Shown: positions 9,007 through 16,881 of the stretch, in pieces
Layout of the letters: each line of letters starts with the position of its first letter
Numbering within the stretch: position 1 is the stretch's first letter
Assembly (NCBI GenBank): GCA_009843505.1
Contig: VYDI01000032.1
Location: 1-64,000, forward strand
Direction of reading: 5' to 3'
Length of the DNA stretch: 64,000 nt
Source: Holophagales bacterium
GTDB lineage: Bacteria > Acidobacteriota > Thermoanaerobaculia > Multivoradales > Multivoraceae
Translations under genes and position numbers: made by a program
Notes under the pieces: model-generated
Databases searched by the model: none
The model's input: the letters and a program-made list of their open reading frames with translations, nothing else
What the model was told of the DNA's origin: nothing

Positions 9007-9017
9007 TCTTGCTGCAC
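8998..9017. promoter_or_regulatory. Palindromic TGC-rich operator, probable PhaR site
   Basis: A perfect inverted repeat: GTGCAGCA, a TTCT spacer, then TGCTGCAC. It is flanked by further half-sites (GCGCAGCA at 8987-8994 and CTGCAC at 9017-9022). PhaR proteins elsewhere recognise TGC-rich CTGC/GCAG inverted sites near phasin genes. The site lies midway between the divergent phaR and phasin genes. Confidence 0.65.
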
Positions 9018-9138
9018 TGCACAAGACGGGCGCCGTCAACCGAATCGACCGTCACCGGTGCAATCTTCGAAACAGGCTTGCGAGCCGAAACAATGTGGGC
9101 CATCCGGGCAACGGATCGTACCACTCAGGAGACCTCAG

Positions 9139-9474
9139 ATGACGACCAGCACAACCACGGCGACGACCGGCCCGAGCCTGCCTATGCGCGGAGCGATGAT
9201 CGACGCCAACCGGCGGGCGCTCGACTTCCAGAAGCGCGTCTTCGACACGAGCTTCGACATGGTGGCTTCGATGCAGGAGCGCCGCGAAGAGGCGATCAGC
9301 AAGTGGACCGAGAACTCCGAGCGGCTCCCGGCCGAGGCCAAGAGCCTGGTCCAGGAGTGGATCCGCCTGTTCCAGGACGGCCGCAACTCCTACCGCTCCG
9401 CGATCGACGCGAGCTTCGGTCTGGCGAACAGCTACCTCGACTCGCTCACCGCGCAGGCGGAGGAGTCGTCGTAG
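9139..9474 (+). CDS. Phasin-like PHA granule protein
   Basis: A 111-aa protein, almost entirely helical after a Thr-rich start (MTTSTTTATTGPSLPMRG). It contains the segments LDFQKRVFDTSFDMVASMQERREEAISKW and LPAEAKSLVQEWIRLFQDGRNSYRSAID, an amphipathic pattern with a short alanine/leucine face typical of phasins that coat PHA granules. AGGAG lies seven bases before the ATG. It is the first gene of the operon phasin, phaE-like, phaC, and sits next to the probable PhaR operator. The assignment rests mainly on context and helical character. Confidence 0.72.
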   Translation: MTTSTTTATTGPSLPMRGAMIDANRRALDFQKRVFDTSFDMVASMQERREEAISKWTENSERLPAEAKSLVQEWIRLFQDGRNSYRSAIDASFGLANSYLDSLTAQAEESS

Positions 9475-9484
9475 TCTCGACGCC

Positions 9485-9874
9485 ATGACCGACGATCGCC
9501 CGTCCCAGAATCCGCCCCCCGACCCCTTCGCCGCCTGGCGCGAGTGGGTTACCCAGTCCGAACACCAGATGAACAAGGTGTTCAACGACATGATGGGCAC
9601 CGAGCAGTTCGCCCGCGCTTCGGGCGGCTGGATCGAGGCGATGACCATGTTCCAGCAGACGATGAACGAGGGTGCGCAACGCTACTTCCAGGCGGTGAAC
9701 CTGCCGACCCGCAACGATCTCAGCGAACTCGCGGAGCGCTTGACCGCGGTCGAGGAGAGGTTGTTGCGGATCGAGGGGCTGCTGGCTCAGGCGATCGGCC
9801 GGAAAGGCGACGCGAAGCCGGCGCCCCGGCCGGCTCGCACCCGCCGTCCGCCGTCGGAGCAGAAGGCGGAATGA
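9485..9874 (+). CDS. PhaE-like subunit of class III PHA synthase
   Basis: A 129-aa protein with the features of PHA-synthase-associated proteins (PhaE/PhaR-subunit/PhaM type): an aromatic N-terminus (DPFAAWREWVTQSEHQMNKVF), GGWIEAMTMFQQTMNE, the characteristic VNLPTRNDLSELAERLTAVEERL coiled coil and a Lys/Pro/Arg-rich tail. Such subunits form the active complex with a short PhaC. It ends in an ATGA overlap (9871-9874) with phaC, which strongly supports co-assembly. It is shorter than classical PhaE, so a PhaM-like activator is an alternative reading. Confidence 0.72.
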   Translation: MTDDRPSQNPPPDPFAAWREWVTQSEHQMNKVFNDMMGTEQFARASGGWIEAMTMFQQTMNEGAQRYFQAVNLPTRNDLSELAERLTAVEERLLRIEGLLAQAIGRKGDAKPAPRPARTRRPPSEQKAE

Positions 9875-10998
9875 CGACGCCGTCCGGCGGCGCTTCCGCC
9901 CGCAGCGCAACGCCCGTGCTGGACGCGACCGCCGGGGTCGCGGACAGCGTGCGGCGCGAAATGGAGCGCACGTTCCGCCGGAGCGTCAAGGGCCTCGAGT
10001 ACATCGCGACAGGCGACCCGGGGGTAGGCCTGACGCCGAAGGACACGGTCCACAGCCGGGGCACGCTCCGGCTGTACCACTACCGGGCGCGCGTGGACGA
10101 GGTTTACCGGACACCGATCCTGCTGGTCATGTCGCTGATCAGCAAGCCCTACATCCTTGACCTGGCGCCCGGCCACAGCCTGATCGAGTTCCTGCTCGAC
10201 CGCGGCTTCGACGTCTACATGATCGACTGGGGTACGCCCCGGCCCGAGGACAGCCGGCTACGGCTTGAGGACTACGTGCTCGACTTCATTCCCGAGTGCG
10301 TGGAGGTCGTTCACGAACGGAGCGGCGAGCCCGACGTCTCGATCGTCGGCTACTGCATGGGCGGTCTCCTGGCCGCGCTGTACGCGGCCCTGCATCCCGA
10401 CGTCTCGTCGGGCGGGCGGCTGCGCAATCTGGCCTGCTTCACGACACCGGTCAACTACGACGGGATGGGGCTGTTCAGGACCTGGACCGACCCGGCCCAC
10501 TTCGATGTCGACCGGATCGTCGACCGGCTGGGCAACGTCCCGCCGCAGATGCTCTACGCCTCCTTCAACGCTCTGCGGCCGGCGTCCCAGGTCGCGGGCC
10601 GCGTGCGGCTCTGGGACAACATGTGGAACGACGAGTTTGTCACGTCGTACCGGCGGCTCCAGCGCTGGGCCGCCGACCAGATCCCCTTTCCGGGCGAGTG
10701 CTTCCGGCAGACGACGAAGGAGCTCCAGCAGCAAAACCTGCTGATGAAGGGCGAGTTCCGGCTGGGCGGCAGGCTCGTCGACCTCTCGAACATCCGGGTG
10801 CCCTTCATCCATGTCGTCGCGGAGCACGACCACATCGTGCCGTACGAGGCGGCCCGCGACCTGGTCGGAATGGTCGGCTCCGAGGACAGGCAGGAACTCA
10901 ATCTGAAGGGCGGCCACGTCAGCCTGGTCGCCGGGGCGAACGCGGTGCGCCGTCTGTGGCCGCGGCTCGAGGAGTGGCTGGCCGAGCGCTCGGTCTAA
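9871..10998 (+). CDS. phaC: Class III poly(R)-hydroxyalkanoate synthase
   Basis: A 375-aa alpha/beta-hydrolase-fold polymerase that links 3-hydroxyacyl-CoA into PHA. The lipase-like box is GYCMGG with the nucleophile Cys162. The other triad members are Asp320 (AEHDHIVP) and His349 (KGGHVS). Conserved synthase segments include MIDWGTP (117-123) and LWDNMWNDEFV (247-257). The short length and the coupled PhaE-like gene indicate class III rather than class I. It sits at the granule surface in the cytoplasm. Monomer supply could come from the SDR/MaoC genes nearby and the acetoacetyl-CoA synthetase at 36621-38573 (inference). Confidence 0.93.
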   Translation: MTTPSGGASARSATPVLDATAGVADSVRREMERTFRRSVKGLEYIATGDPGVGLTPKDTVHSRGTLRLYHYRARVDEVYRTPILLVMSLISKPYILDLAPGHSLIEFLLDRGFDVYMIDWGTPRPEDSRLRLEDYVLDFIPECVEVVHERSGEPDVSIVGYCMGGLLAALYAALHPDVSSGGRLRNLACFTTPVNYDGMGLFRTWTDPAHFDVDRIVDRLGNVPPQMLYASFNALRPASQVAGRVRLWDNMWNDEFVTSYRRLQRWAADQIPFPGECFRQTTKELQQQNLLMKGEFRLGGRLVDLSNIRVPFIHVVAEHDHIVPYEAARDLVGMVGSEDRQELNLKGGHVSLVAGANAVRRLWPRLEEWLAERSV

Positions 10999-11011
10999 GG
11001 GGAAGTACAGG

Positions 11012-11653
11012 ATGGCAGACGAGAAGAACCGGGTCGAAGACAACGAGCCCGTATCGATAGCGCCCGTCGACCGGGTGGCGCGGCGGCTGAAGGCCCGCGA
11101 GTTGACGGTGCGGCCCATGGACGCGGACGACCGGTCGGCCGTTCTAGCCTTCGCCGAGGATCTTCCGGTCCACGATCTCCTGTTCCTGCGCCGCGACATC
11201 CGCGATGCCGAGGTGGTCGACCAGTGGATCGGCGAGATCGAATCGGGCCAGATGACGACGCTGCTCGCCCTGGCGGACGCCGAACTGATCGGCTACGCCT
11301 CGATCGACCGCAGCCAGTTGCAATGGTCCTCTCACGTCGCCGAGATCCGGGTCGTGATCTCCGAGACGGCGCGCGCAAAGGGCCTCGGCCGGTTGCTAGT
11401 CGAGCAGGCGTTCCAGGCGGCCGTAGCGGCCGGCATCGAGAAGGTCGTGGCACGGATGACGCCGGACCAGAAGGGCGCCGTCGCCGCCTTCGAGGGACTC
11501 GGCTTCCGCCCCGAGGGGCTGATGCGGAATCACGTCCGCGACCTCTCCGGCGAGAAGCACGACCTGCTCGTCATGGGGCTCGACATCGTCGCCCTGCACG
11601 GGACGCTCGAGGGCTACGGTCTCGACGATGCAGTGGCCGCCGCCAGCGACTAG
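11012..11653 (+). CDS. GNAT-family N-acetyltransferase
   Basis: A 213-aa protein with a GNAT domain from about residue 28. The acetyl-CoA pyrophosphate loop is ISETARAKGLGRLLVEQAF (R-x-x-G-x-G/A pattern), and the motif B region is VVARMTPDQKGAVAAFEGLGFRPEG. The N-terminal 25 residues are acidic and probably flexible. The substrate is unknown. It lies 13 bases after phaC in the same direction, so it is probably co-transcribed with the PHA genes, although no functional link is evident. Confidence 0.85.
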   Translation: MADEKNRVEDNEPVSIAPVDRVARRLKARELTVRPMDADDRSAVLAFAEDLPVHDLLFLRRDIRDAEVVDQWIGEIESGQMTTLLALADAELIGYASIDRSQLQWSSHVAEIRVVISETARAKGLGRLLVEQAFQAAVAAGIEKVVARMTPDQKGAVAAFEGLGFRPEGLMRNHVRDLSGEKHDLLVMGLDIVALHGTLEGYGLDDAVAAASD

Positions 11654-11706
11654 ACCGGCCGCGCTACCATCCGGCGCGTTGCTGAACGCCTGAGGAGAAG
11701 GAATCC

Positions 11707-13245
11707 ATGCGAGACAACGCCGGACTCATCCTGACCAAGCGCGCCTCCCTGTCGCCGGACATGGAGGGCTTCGTCGACGTCGAGAGCGAGCGCCGCTTCA
11801 CGTTCACCGAGTGGAACCTTCGCTCGAACCGGACCGCCAACGCGCTCCGGGAACTCGGCGTGGGCAAGGGCGACCGCGTCGCGCTGCTGCTGATGAACAG
11901 CGTCGAGTACATGGAGACCTTCTTCGCGATCGCCAAGATCGGTGCCGTCTGCGTTCCGCTGAACTGGCGGCTGACGCCCGAGGAACTCTCCTTCATCATC
12001 CGCGACGCCGGCGCCGGGACGCTGATCTTCGGCGACGAGTTCCAGGCCCAGGTGCTGGACCTGATCGCGCGCGGCGGCGGCGAGAACGGCACGAACGTCA
12101 CGAGGTGGGTCCACGTCGGCCCGGACGAGCAGCGGCCCGACGGTTGCCTCTCGTACCTCGACGCGACGACGGCGGCGAGCGACGGCGAGCCCGAGATCGC
12201 GGCCGCGGACAGCGACCTGCTCTACATCATGTATACGTCGGGGACGACCGGTCTGCCCAAGGGCGCCGTCCACACCCACGCGTCGGCGCTGTGGGCGTCC
12301 CTGACGATCATGGCAACCACCGACTTTCGTTACGGCGACCGCTTCCTGGTCTCCCTGCCGCTCTTCCACGTCGGCGCCCTGACCCCAGCGACCTGCAACG
12401 TGCACGCCGGCTGCACCAGCGTCGTGATGCGCTCCTTCGATCCCGTCCGCGTCTGGCAGTTGGTCAGCGACGAGAAGATCGACATCATGCTGAAGGTCCC
12501 GGCGATGCTCAACTTCATGCTCCAGGTCTACGACCCGGAGCGCTGCAGGCACGAGCGGCTCCGCTGGTGCATGAGCGGCGCGGCGCCGGTGCCGGTAAGC
12601 CTGATCGAGGCCTACGAGAAGCTCGGCATCGAGGTCCACCAGGTCTACGGCCTGACCGAAACCTGCGGCCCGGCCTGCATGATCTCGCCGGAAGATGCGA
12701 TCCGCAAGGCCGGCTCCACAGGCAAGGCGTTCTTCCACACGTCGGTGCGGCTCGTCGACAACGACGGCAACGACTGCGCCCCCGGCGAGGCAGGTGAGGT
12801 CCTGGTCGCCGGCCGCCATCTGATGAAGGAGTACTGGAACCGGCCGGAGGCCACCGCCGAGACGATCGTGGACGGCTGGCTCTACACCGGCGACGGTGCG
12901 GTGATGGACGAGGACGGCTTCGTCTACATCCAGGATCGCCTGAAGGACATGATCATCTCCGGCGGCGAGAACGTCTATCCCGCGGAGCTCGAAGAGGTCA
13001 TAGGCCGCCACCCGAAGGTGCTCGAGGTCGGCGTCATCGGCCGCGAGAGCGAGAAGTGGGGCGAGTCACCGGTCGCCATCGTCGTCCGCTCCGACGAGAG
13101 CCTCGAAGGCGAAGAGGTCCTCGAGTTCTGCCAGGACAAGCTGGCCCGCCTCAAGCAACCAGTCGCGGTCCACTTCATCGACCAGTTGCCGCGCAACCCG
13201 TCCGGGAAGATCCTGAAGCGGTTGCTGCGCGAACAGTTCAACTGA
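11707..13245 (+). CDS. Acyl-CoA synthetase (AMP-forming)
   Basis: A 512-aa ANL-superfamily ligase activating a carboxylic acid through an acyl-adenylate. The P-loop-like A3 motif YTSGTTGLPKG is at residues 176-186, YGLTETCG follows in A5, and the TGD and QDRLKDMIISGGENVYPAELE hinge (A7/A8) are intact. The C-terminal catalytic Lys is in PRNPSGKILKR. It resembles medium/long-chain or aryl-CoA ligases (FadD3/FadK-like). A GGAGAAGG element precedes the ATG. Its stop is shared with the putative CTG start of the BCCT transporter (13242-13245). Confidence 0.9.
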   Translation: MRDNAGLILTKRASLSPDMEGFVDVESERRFTFTEWNLRSNRTANALRELGVGKGDRVALLLMNSVEYMETFFAIAKIGAVCVPLNWRLTPEELSFIIRDAGAGTLIFGDEFQAQVLDLIARGGGENGTNVTRWVHVGPDEQRPDGCLSYLDATTAASDGEPEIAAADSDLLYIMYTSGTTGLPKGAVHTHASALWASLTIMATTDFRYGDRFLVSLPLFHVGALTPATCNVHAGCTSVVMRSFDPVRVWQLVSDEKIDIMLKVPAMLNFMLQVYDPERCRHERLRWCMSGAAPVPVSLIEAYEKLGIEVHQVYGLTETCGPACMISPEDAIRKAGSTGKAFFHTSVRLVDNDGNDCAPGEAGEVLVAGRHLMKEYWNRPEATAETIVDGWLYTGDGAVMDEDGFVYIQDRLKDMIISGGENVYPAELEEVIGRHPKVLEVGVIGRESEKWGESPVAIVVRSDESLEGEEVLEFCQDKLARLKQPVAVHFIDQLPRNPSGKILKRLLREQFN

Positions 13246-14840
13246 GTCGGCGCCCCCAGCTCCGCGTCGGGCAGGACAACATCACCCCGTTCGGGCTCGA
13301 CATCCACCACCCGGTGTTCGTCGTCTCGGGTGCAGTGATCGTCCTGTTCGTGCTCGGCACGCTGGTCTTCCAGAGCCAGGCTGCGCGGTTCTTCAGCTGG
13401 TTGCTCCCGGCGATCCTCAGCGCTTTCGACTGGTTCTTCCTGTCGGCGGGCAACGTGTTCGTTCTCTTCGCCCTGCTGCTCGTGTTCCTGCCGGTCGGCG
13501 GGGTGCGGCTGGGTGGTCCGGACGCGAAGCCGGAGTTCTCGTACCCGGGCTGGTTCGGAATGCTGTTTGCCGCCGGCATGGGGATCGGCCTGATGTACTT
13601 CGGCGTTTCGGAGCCGCTGTCCCACTTCGACGCCGCCTTCGAAGGGCCGGTGATGGACGGCGACGGGCTGCGCAGCGACGCCGCGCCACTGGGAGGCGCC
13701 GCCGGTGACGCGATGGCCGCGCGCGACCTCGCGATGGCGGCGACGATCTACCACTGGGGCCTCCATCCGTGGGCGATCTACGCCGTGGTCGCCCTGGCGC
13801 TGGCGTTCTTCGCCTACAACCACGGCCTGCCGCTGACCCTGCGCTCGGCCTTCTACCCGATTCTGGGCGACCGCGTGCGCGGCTGGTGGGGACACCTGAT
13901 CGACGTCCTCGCCGTGTTCGCCACCCTGTTCGGCTTGGCGACATCGCTTGGGCTCGGGACCACCCAGGCCCTGGCGGGGTTCAACCTGCTCTACGGCTGG
14001 GGCACGGGCGGTCTGGCCGCCGTGGTGCTGATCGGCGTCATCACGTTGCTCGCCGTCGTTTCGGTGGTGCGCGGCCTGGAACGCGGCATCAAGGTGCTGT
14101 CGGGAGTCAACATGACCCTGGCCCTGGTCCTGCTGCTCGCGGTCATCGCGATCGGCCCCACCGGCGAGATTCTGGTCACCGCCGCCAGGGGTGCTCTGGC
14201 CTACGGTGCGAACCTCGTGCCACTGGCGACGCCGCTTGGCCGCGAGGATACGGGCTTCTCGCATGACTGGACCACGTTCTACTGGGCCTGGTGGGTGTCC
14301 TGGTCGCCGTTCGTCGGCATGTTCATCGCGCGTGTCTCTCGCGGCCGGACCGTGCGCGAGTTCGTCGTGTGCGTGATTCTCATCCCGACGCTGCTGTCGA
14401 TCGTCTGGATGGCGGCCTTCGGCGGCACGGCGATCTCCCAGACGATCGAGGACAGCACGGCGCCGGTGGCGTCCGCGGCCCAGGAGGTCATGCTCTTCCG
14501 GATGGTCGAGCAGTTCCCGCTCGGCGCGGTGCTTTCTCTCGCCGGCATCGTCCTGGTGCTCGTGTTCTTCGTCACCTCGTCCGACTCCGGCTCGCTCGTC
14601 GTCGACACGATCACCGCGGGCGGCAAGGAAGACGTGCCGACCAGCCAGCGCGTCTTCTGGGCCACCCTCGAAGGCGTCGTCGCCGCTGTCCTGCTTCTGG
14701 TCGGCGGCACGGGCGCTCTGGACGCCCTGCGGGCGATGACCGTGTCGACGGGTCTGCCGTTCACACTCGTGCTGCTGGCGATGTGCTACAGCATCTGGGT
14801 CGGCCTGTGGGCCGCGGTGCGGGAGAAGCGGGGTGTCTGA
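13242..14840 (+). CDS. BCCT-family betaine/carnitine/choline transporter
   Basis: About 532 aa and 12 membrane segments. The family signature is present (DWTTFYWAWWVSWSPFVGMF), as are the AAGMGIGLMYFGVSEP loop of sodium- or proton-coupled BCCTs and HWGLHPWAIYAV. It imports a quaternary ammonium compatible solute. The start is unusual. Family homology (DNITPFGLDIHHPVF) begins upstream of the first GTG at 13314, yet between 13245 and 13314 there is no ATG, GTG or TTG in frame. A CTG at 13242 overlaps the preceding TGA as CTGA, mirroring the ATGA/GTGA/TTGA couplings elsewhere. The only other in-frame ATG (13056) lies deep inside the upstream gene. Confidence 0.85.
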   Translation: MSRRPQLRVGQDNITPFGLDIHHPVFVVSGAVIVLFVLGTLVFQSQAARFFSWLLPAILSAFDWFFLSAGNVFVLFALLLVFLPVGGVRLGGPDAKPEFSYPGWFGMLFAAGMGIGLMYFGVSEPLSHFDAAFEGPVMDGDGLRSDAAPLGGAAGDAMAARDLAMAATIYHWGLHPWAIYAVVALALAFFAYNHGLPLTLRSAFYPILGDRVRGWWGHLIDVLAVFATLFGLATSLGLGTTQALAGFNLLYGWGTGGLAAVVLIGVITLLAVVSVVRGLERGIKVLSGVNMTLALVLLLAVIAIGPTGEILVTAARGALAYGANLVPLATPLGREDTGFSHDWTTFYWAWWVSWSPFVGMFIARVSRGRTVREFVVCVILIPTLLSIVWMAAFGGTAISQTIEDSTAPVASAAQEVMLFRMVEQFPLGAVLSLAGIVLVLVFFVTSSDSGSLVVDTITAGGKEDVPTSQRVFWATLEGVVAAVLLLVGGTGALDALRAMTVSTGLPFTLVLLAMCYSIWVGLWAAVREKRGV

Positions 14841-14859
14841 CGGGCGGTCCTAGCCAGAG

Positions 14860-15141
14860 TCAACCGTCACCAGACAGGGGGAACTGTTCCAGGAACCAGT
14901 ACTCACCCTCTAGCGCGCCGGCCTCCTCTCCGACCGCGGCGGCTTCAGGCGTTGCCATGTACGCCTCCGCCCTCGCCCGGTCCTCGACTCCGAGGATGAA
15001 GAACACCTCGTCCGCCTTGTCGGCTGAGCGCCATACGCGCTCTACGGACAGTCCGGCCGCCATGCCTGCGGTCTCCTGCGCATCGAAGACTCGCTTCCAG
15101 TGGTCGATGTCCTTCACGCGGTTGCGAACAAGCAGGACCAT
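14860..15141 (-). CDS. Small dimeric alpha/beta-barrel-like protein
   Basis: A 93-aa protein starting MVLLVRNRVKDIDHWKRVFD, with the ferredoxin-like strand/helix pattern of antibiotic-monooxygenase or stress-responsive A/B-barrel proteins (HWKRVFDAQ, VFFILGVEDRARAEAYMATPEA). Members bind small molecules or act as accessory oxygenases. No catalytic residues can be assigned. It follows the solute-binding lipoprotein by three bases in the same direction and is convergent with the BCCT gene. Confidence 0.75.
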   Translation of the reverse strand: MVLLVRNRVKDIDHWKRVFDAQETAGMAAGLSVERVWRSADKADEVFFILGVEDRARAEAYMATPEAAAVGEEAGALEGEYWFLEQFPLSGDG

Positions 15142-15144
15142 CGT

Positions 15145-16881
15145 CTACTCCTCCTTCTCGACCCACCACGCCCGCGTACCGGGGACGAACGCAGTGACGC
15201 CCGCCGGGCCGAGTTCGACGCCGCGCATCCGCTTGCTGAAGCCCCAGGTGGTGCTGTAGTTCCAGAGGAACAGGGCGGGCTGGTCGGCCTGGACGTGGGC
15301 CTGCAGTTCGCGCAGCAGTTCGGTGCGGCGGTCGCGGTCGAGTTCCATGCGGGAGCGGTCGAACAGTTCGTCTACCTTGGGGTTGCTGTAGCTGTCGTAG
15401 TTGCGGCCGTTGTCGATCGCTTCGCTGTGGAAGAAGTTCCGCCAGATGTCCGGGTCGGCGAAGACCTGGTAGGTGTCGACGTGGGCGATCATCTCGTGCT
15501 GGATCAGCAGCGGCGAGCGGCTCGCGTTCTCCTGGATCTCGGTGTCGAAGGAGACGCCGATGCGGCGCAGGTCGTCGCGGTAGATGTCGACCATGCGGCG
15601 GGCGTCGACGAAGGACTGGGGCAGGTTCATCATGAAGTGGAACTGGACCTGCTCGCCGTCGATCTCCTTGTAGCGCCAGCCGTCGTCGGGGCTGGTCAGC
15701 CATCCGGCCTCGTCCAGCAGCGAGGCGGCCTTCTCGAGGTCGTACTCGAGCGGCTGGACGTCGGGGTTGTGGCTCCAGTGGCTCGGCGGGAACATCCCGT
15801 TGGAGCGGGTGTAGACGTTCCAGCTCACCTGCCGCAGTACGCGCTCCGCATCGTAGGCGTGGGCCATCGCCCGGCGCACCCGGACATCGCCGAAGAAGTG
15901 GTTGTTGCCGCCCTGCTGCCAGCCGATGTACGCCTGCATCCAGCGCGGCCCCCAGGCCTTGACGCCGGCGGCGTGGAACTCCTCGTCGTTGGTCTGGCTG
16001 CCGTGCTGCTGGACGGTCAGCCAGATGTCGTCGAGCTGTCCCTTGCGGAACTGGAGCAGGGCCGCGTTGCGGTCGCTGTGGGTCGTGATCGCCTGGCGCC
16101 GGATGGGCGGCTTGTCGTGGTGGTAGTCCTCCCAGCGTTCGACGACCACCCGGTCGGCGTGGATCCACTCGACGAAGCGGAACGGCCCGTTGCCGATGCC
16201 GAGTTCCCGCAGATAGCGGTTGTAGTAGGCGCTCGTGCGCAGCGTCGGATCGGCCGCGCGCTCCTGTGGGTTGTTCAGGATGTGTGCCGGGACGACGGGG
16301 AAGTAGAGGTTGTCGATCCGGAGCGCGGACACCTGCCGGTGGACGACATCGAAGGTGATGTCGTCGATGATCCGGATGTCCTCGATCTCGGCGGCCTTGT
16401 ACTTGTAGTCGACCGCCGGCACGTTGTCGTCGGCGATCGCCTCCCAACTGAAGCGGACGTCCTCGGACGTGACGGGCGCGCCGTCGTGCCAGCGCATTCC
16501 GGCATGGAGCTTGATGCGGTGGACGAGGCCGCCCTCCAGCTCCTCGACCTCGTCCACCATCGCCGGGTTCCACTCCGCGGTGAGGTCCGGGGCGCGGTGA
16601 GCGATCGGGTCGAACAGCAGGCGGTAGAGGAAGCCGTCGGTCCAGGCGCGGATGAACAGGGGGTTGAGCGAGGTCGGCTGGTCGAGCGAGTAGCGGTTGA
16701 TCGTCGCCTCGGTGTCGGCCCGCTCCGGGTCGAACGGCGCGAACAGCGCCTCCGGGTTGGAGATCGGGTCCGCGCCCGGGTCGTAGTCGAACATCGCGCT
16801 CCGGGCCGGTGCGGCGGGGTGGCCCAGACAGCCCGTCAGCAGCAGGGCGGCGAGGCCGGCGGCCGCGAGGCGCGTGGTCAC
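15145..16881 (-). CDS. ABC transporter substrate-binding lipoprotein, family 5
   Basis: A 578-aa extracytoplasmic solute-binding protein of the peptide/nickel/opine type. The GTG start at 16881 overlaps the thiolase-like stop as GTGA. The lipoprotein signal is VTTRLAAAGLAALLLTGC, with lipobox LTGC. Family motifs include SLDQPTSLNPLF, LHAGMRWHDGAPVTSEDVRFSWEAI, GNGPFRFVEW and DVRVRRAMAHAYDAERV. No permease or ATPase gene lies nearby, so it is an orphan binding protein here. Coupling to a thiolase-like gene is odd and suggests import of a molecule processed through CoA chemistry (inference). Confidence 0.88.
   Translation of the reverse strand: MTTRLAAAGLAALLLTGCLGHPAAPARSAMFDYDPGADPISNPEALFAPFDPERADTEATINRYSLDQPTSLNPLFIRAWTDGFLYRLLFDPIAHRAPDLTAEWNPAMVDEVEELEGGLVHRIKLHAGMRWHDGAPVTSEDVRFSWEAIADDNVPAVDYKYKAAEIEDIRIIDDITFDVVHRQVSALRIDNLYFPVVPAHILNNPQERAADPTLRTSAYYNRYLRELGIGNGPFRFVEWIHADRVVVERWEDYHHDKPPIRRQAITTHSDRNAALLQFRKGQLDDIWLTVQQHGSQTNDEEFHAAGVKAWGPRWMQAYIGWQQGGNNHFFGDVRVRRAMAHAYDAERVLRQVSWNVYTRSNGMFPPSHWSHNPDVQPLEYDLEKAASLLDEAGWLTSPDDGWRYKEIDGEQVQFHFMMNLPQSFVDARRMVDIYRDDLRRIGVSFDTEIQENASRSPLLIQHEMIAHVDTYQVFADPDIWRNFFHSEAIDNGRNYDSYSNPKVDELFDRSRMELDRDRRTELLRELQAHVQADQPALFLWNYSTTWGFSKRMRGVELGPAGVTAFVPGTRAWWVEKEE

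Noticed and set aside
8928..9017. Upstream extension of phaR (MQQECCTLCC...)
   Set aside because: It would be encoded by the palindromic operator and promoter region; the ATG at 8927 matches the family start.
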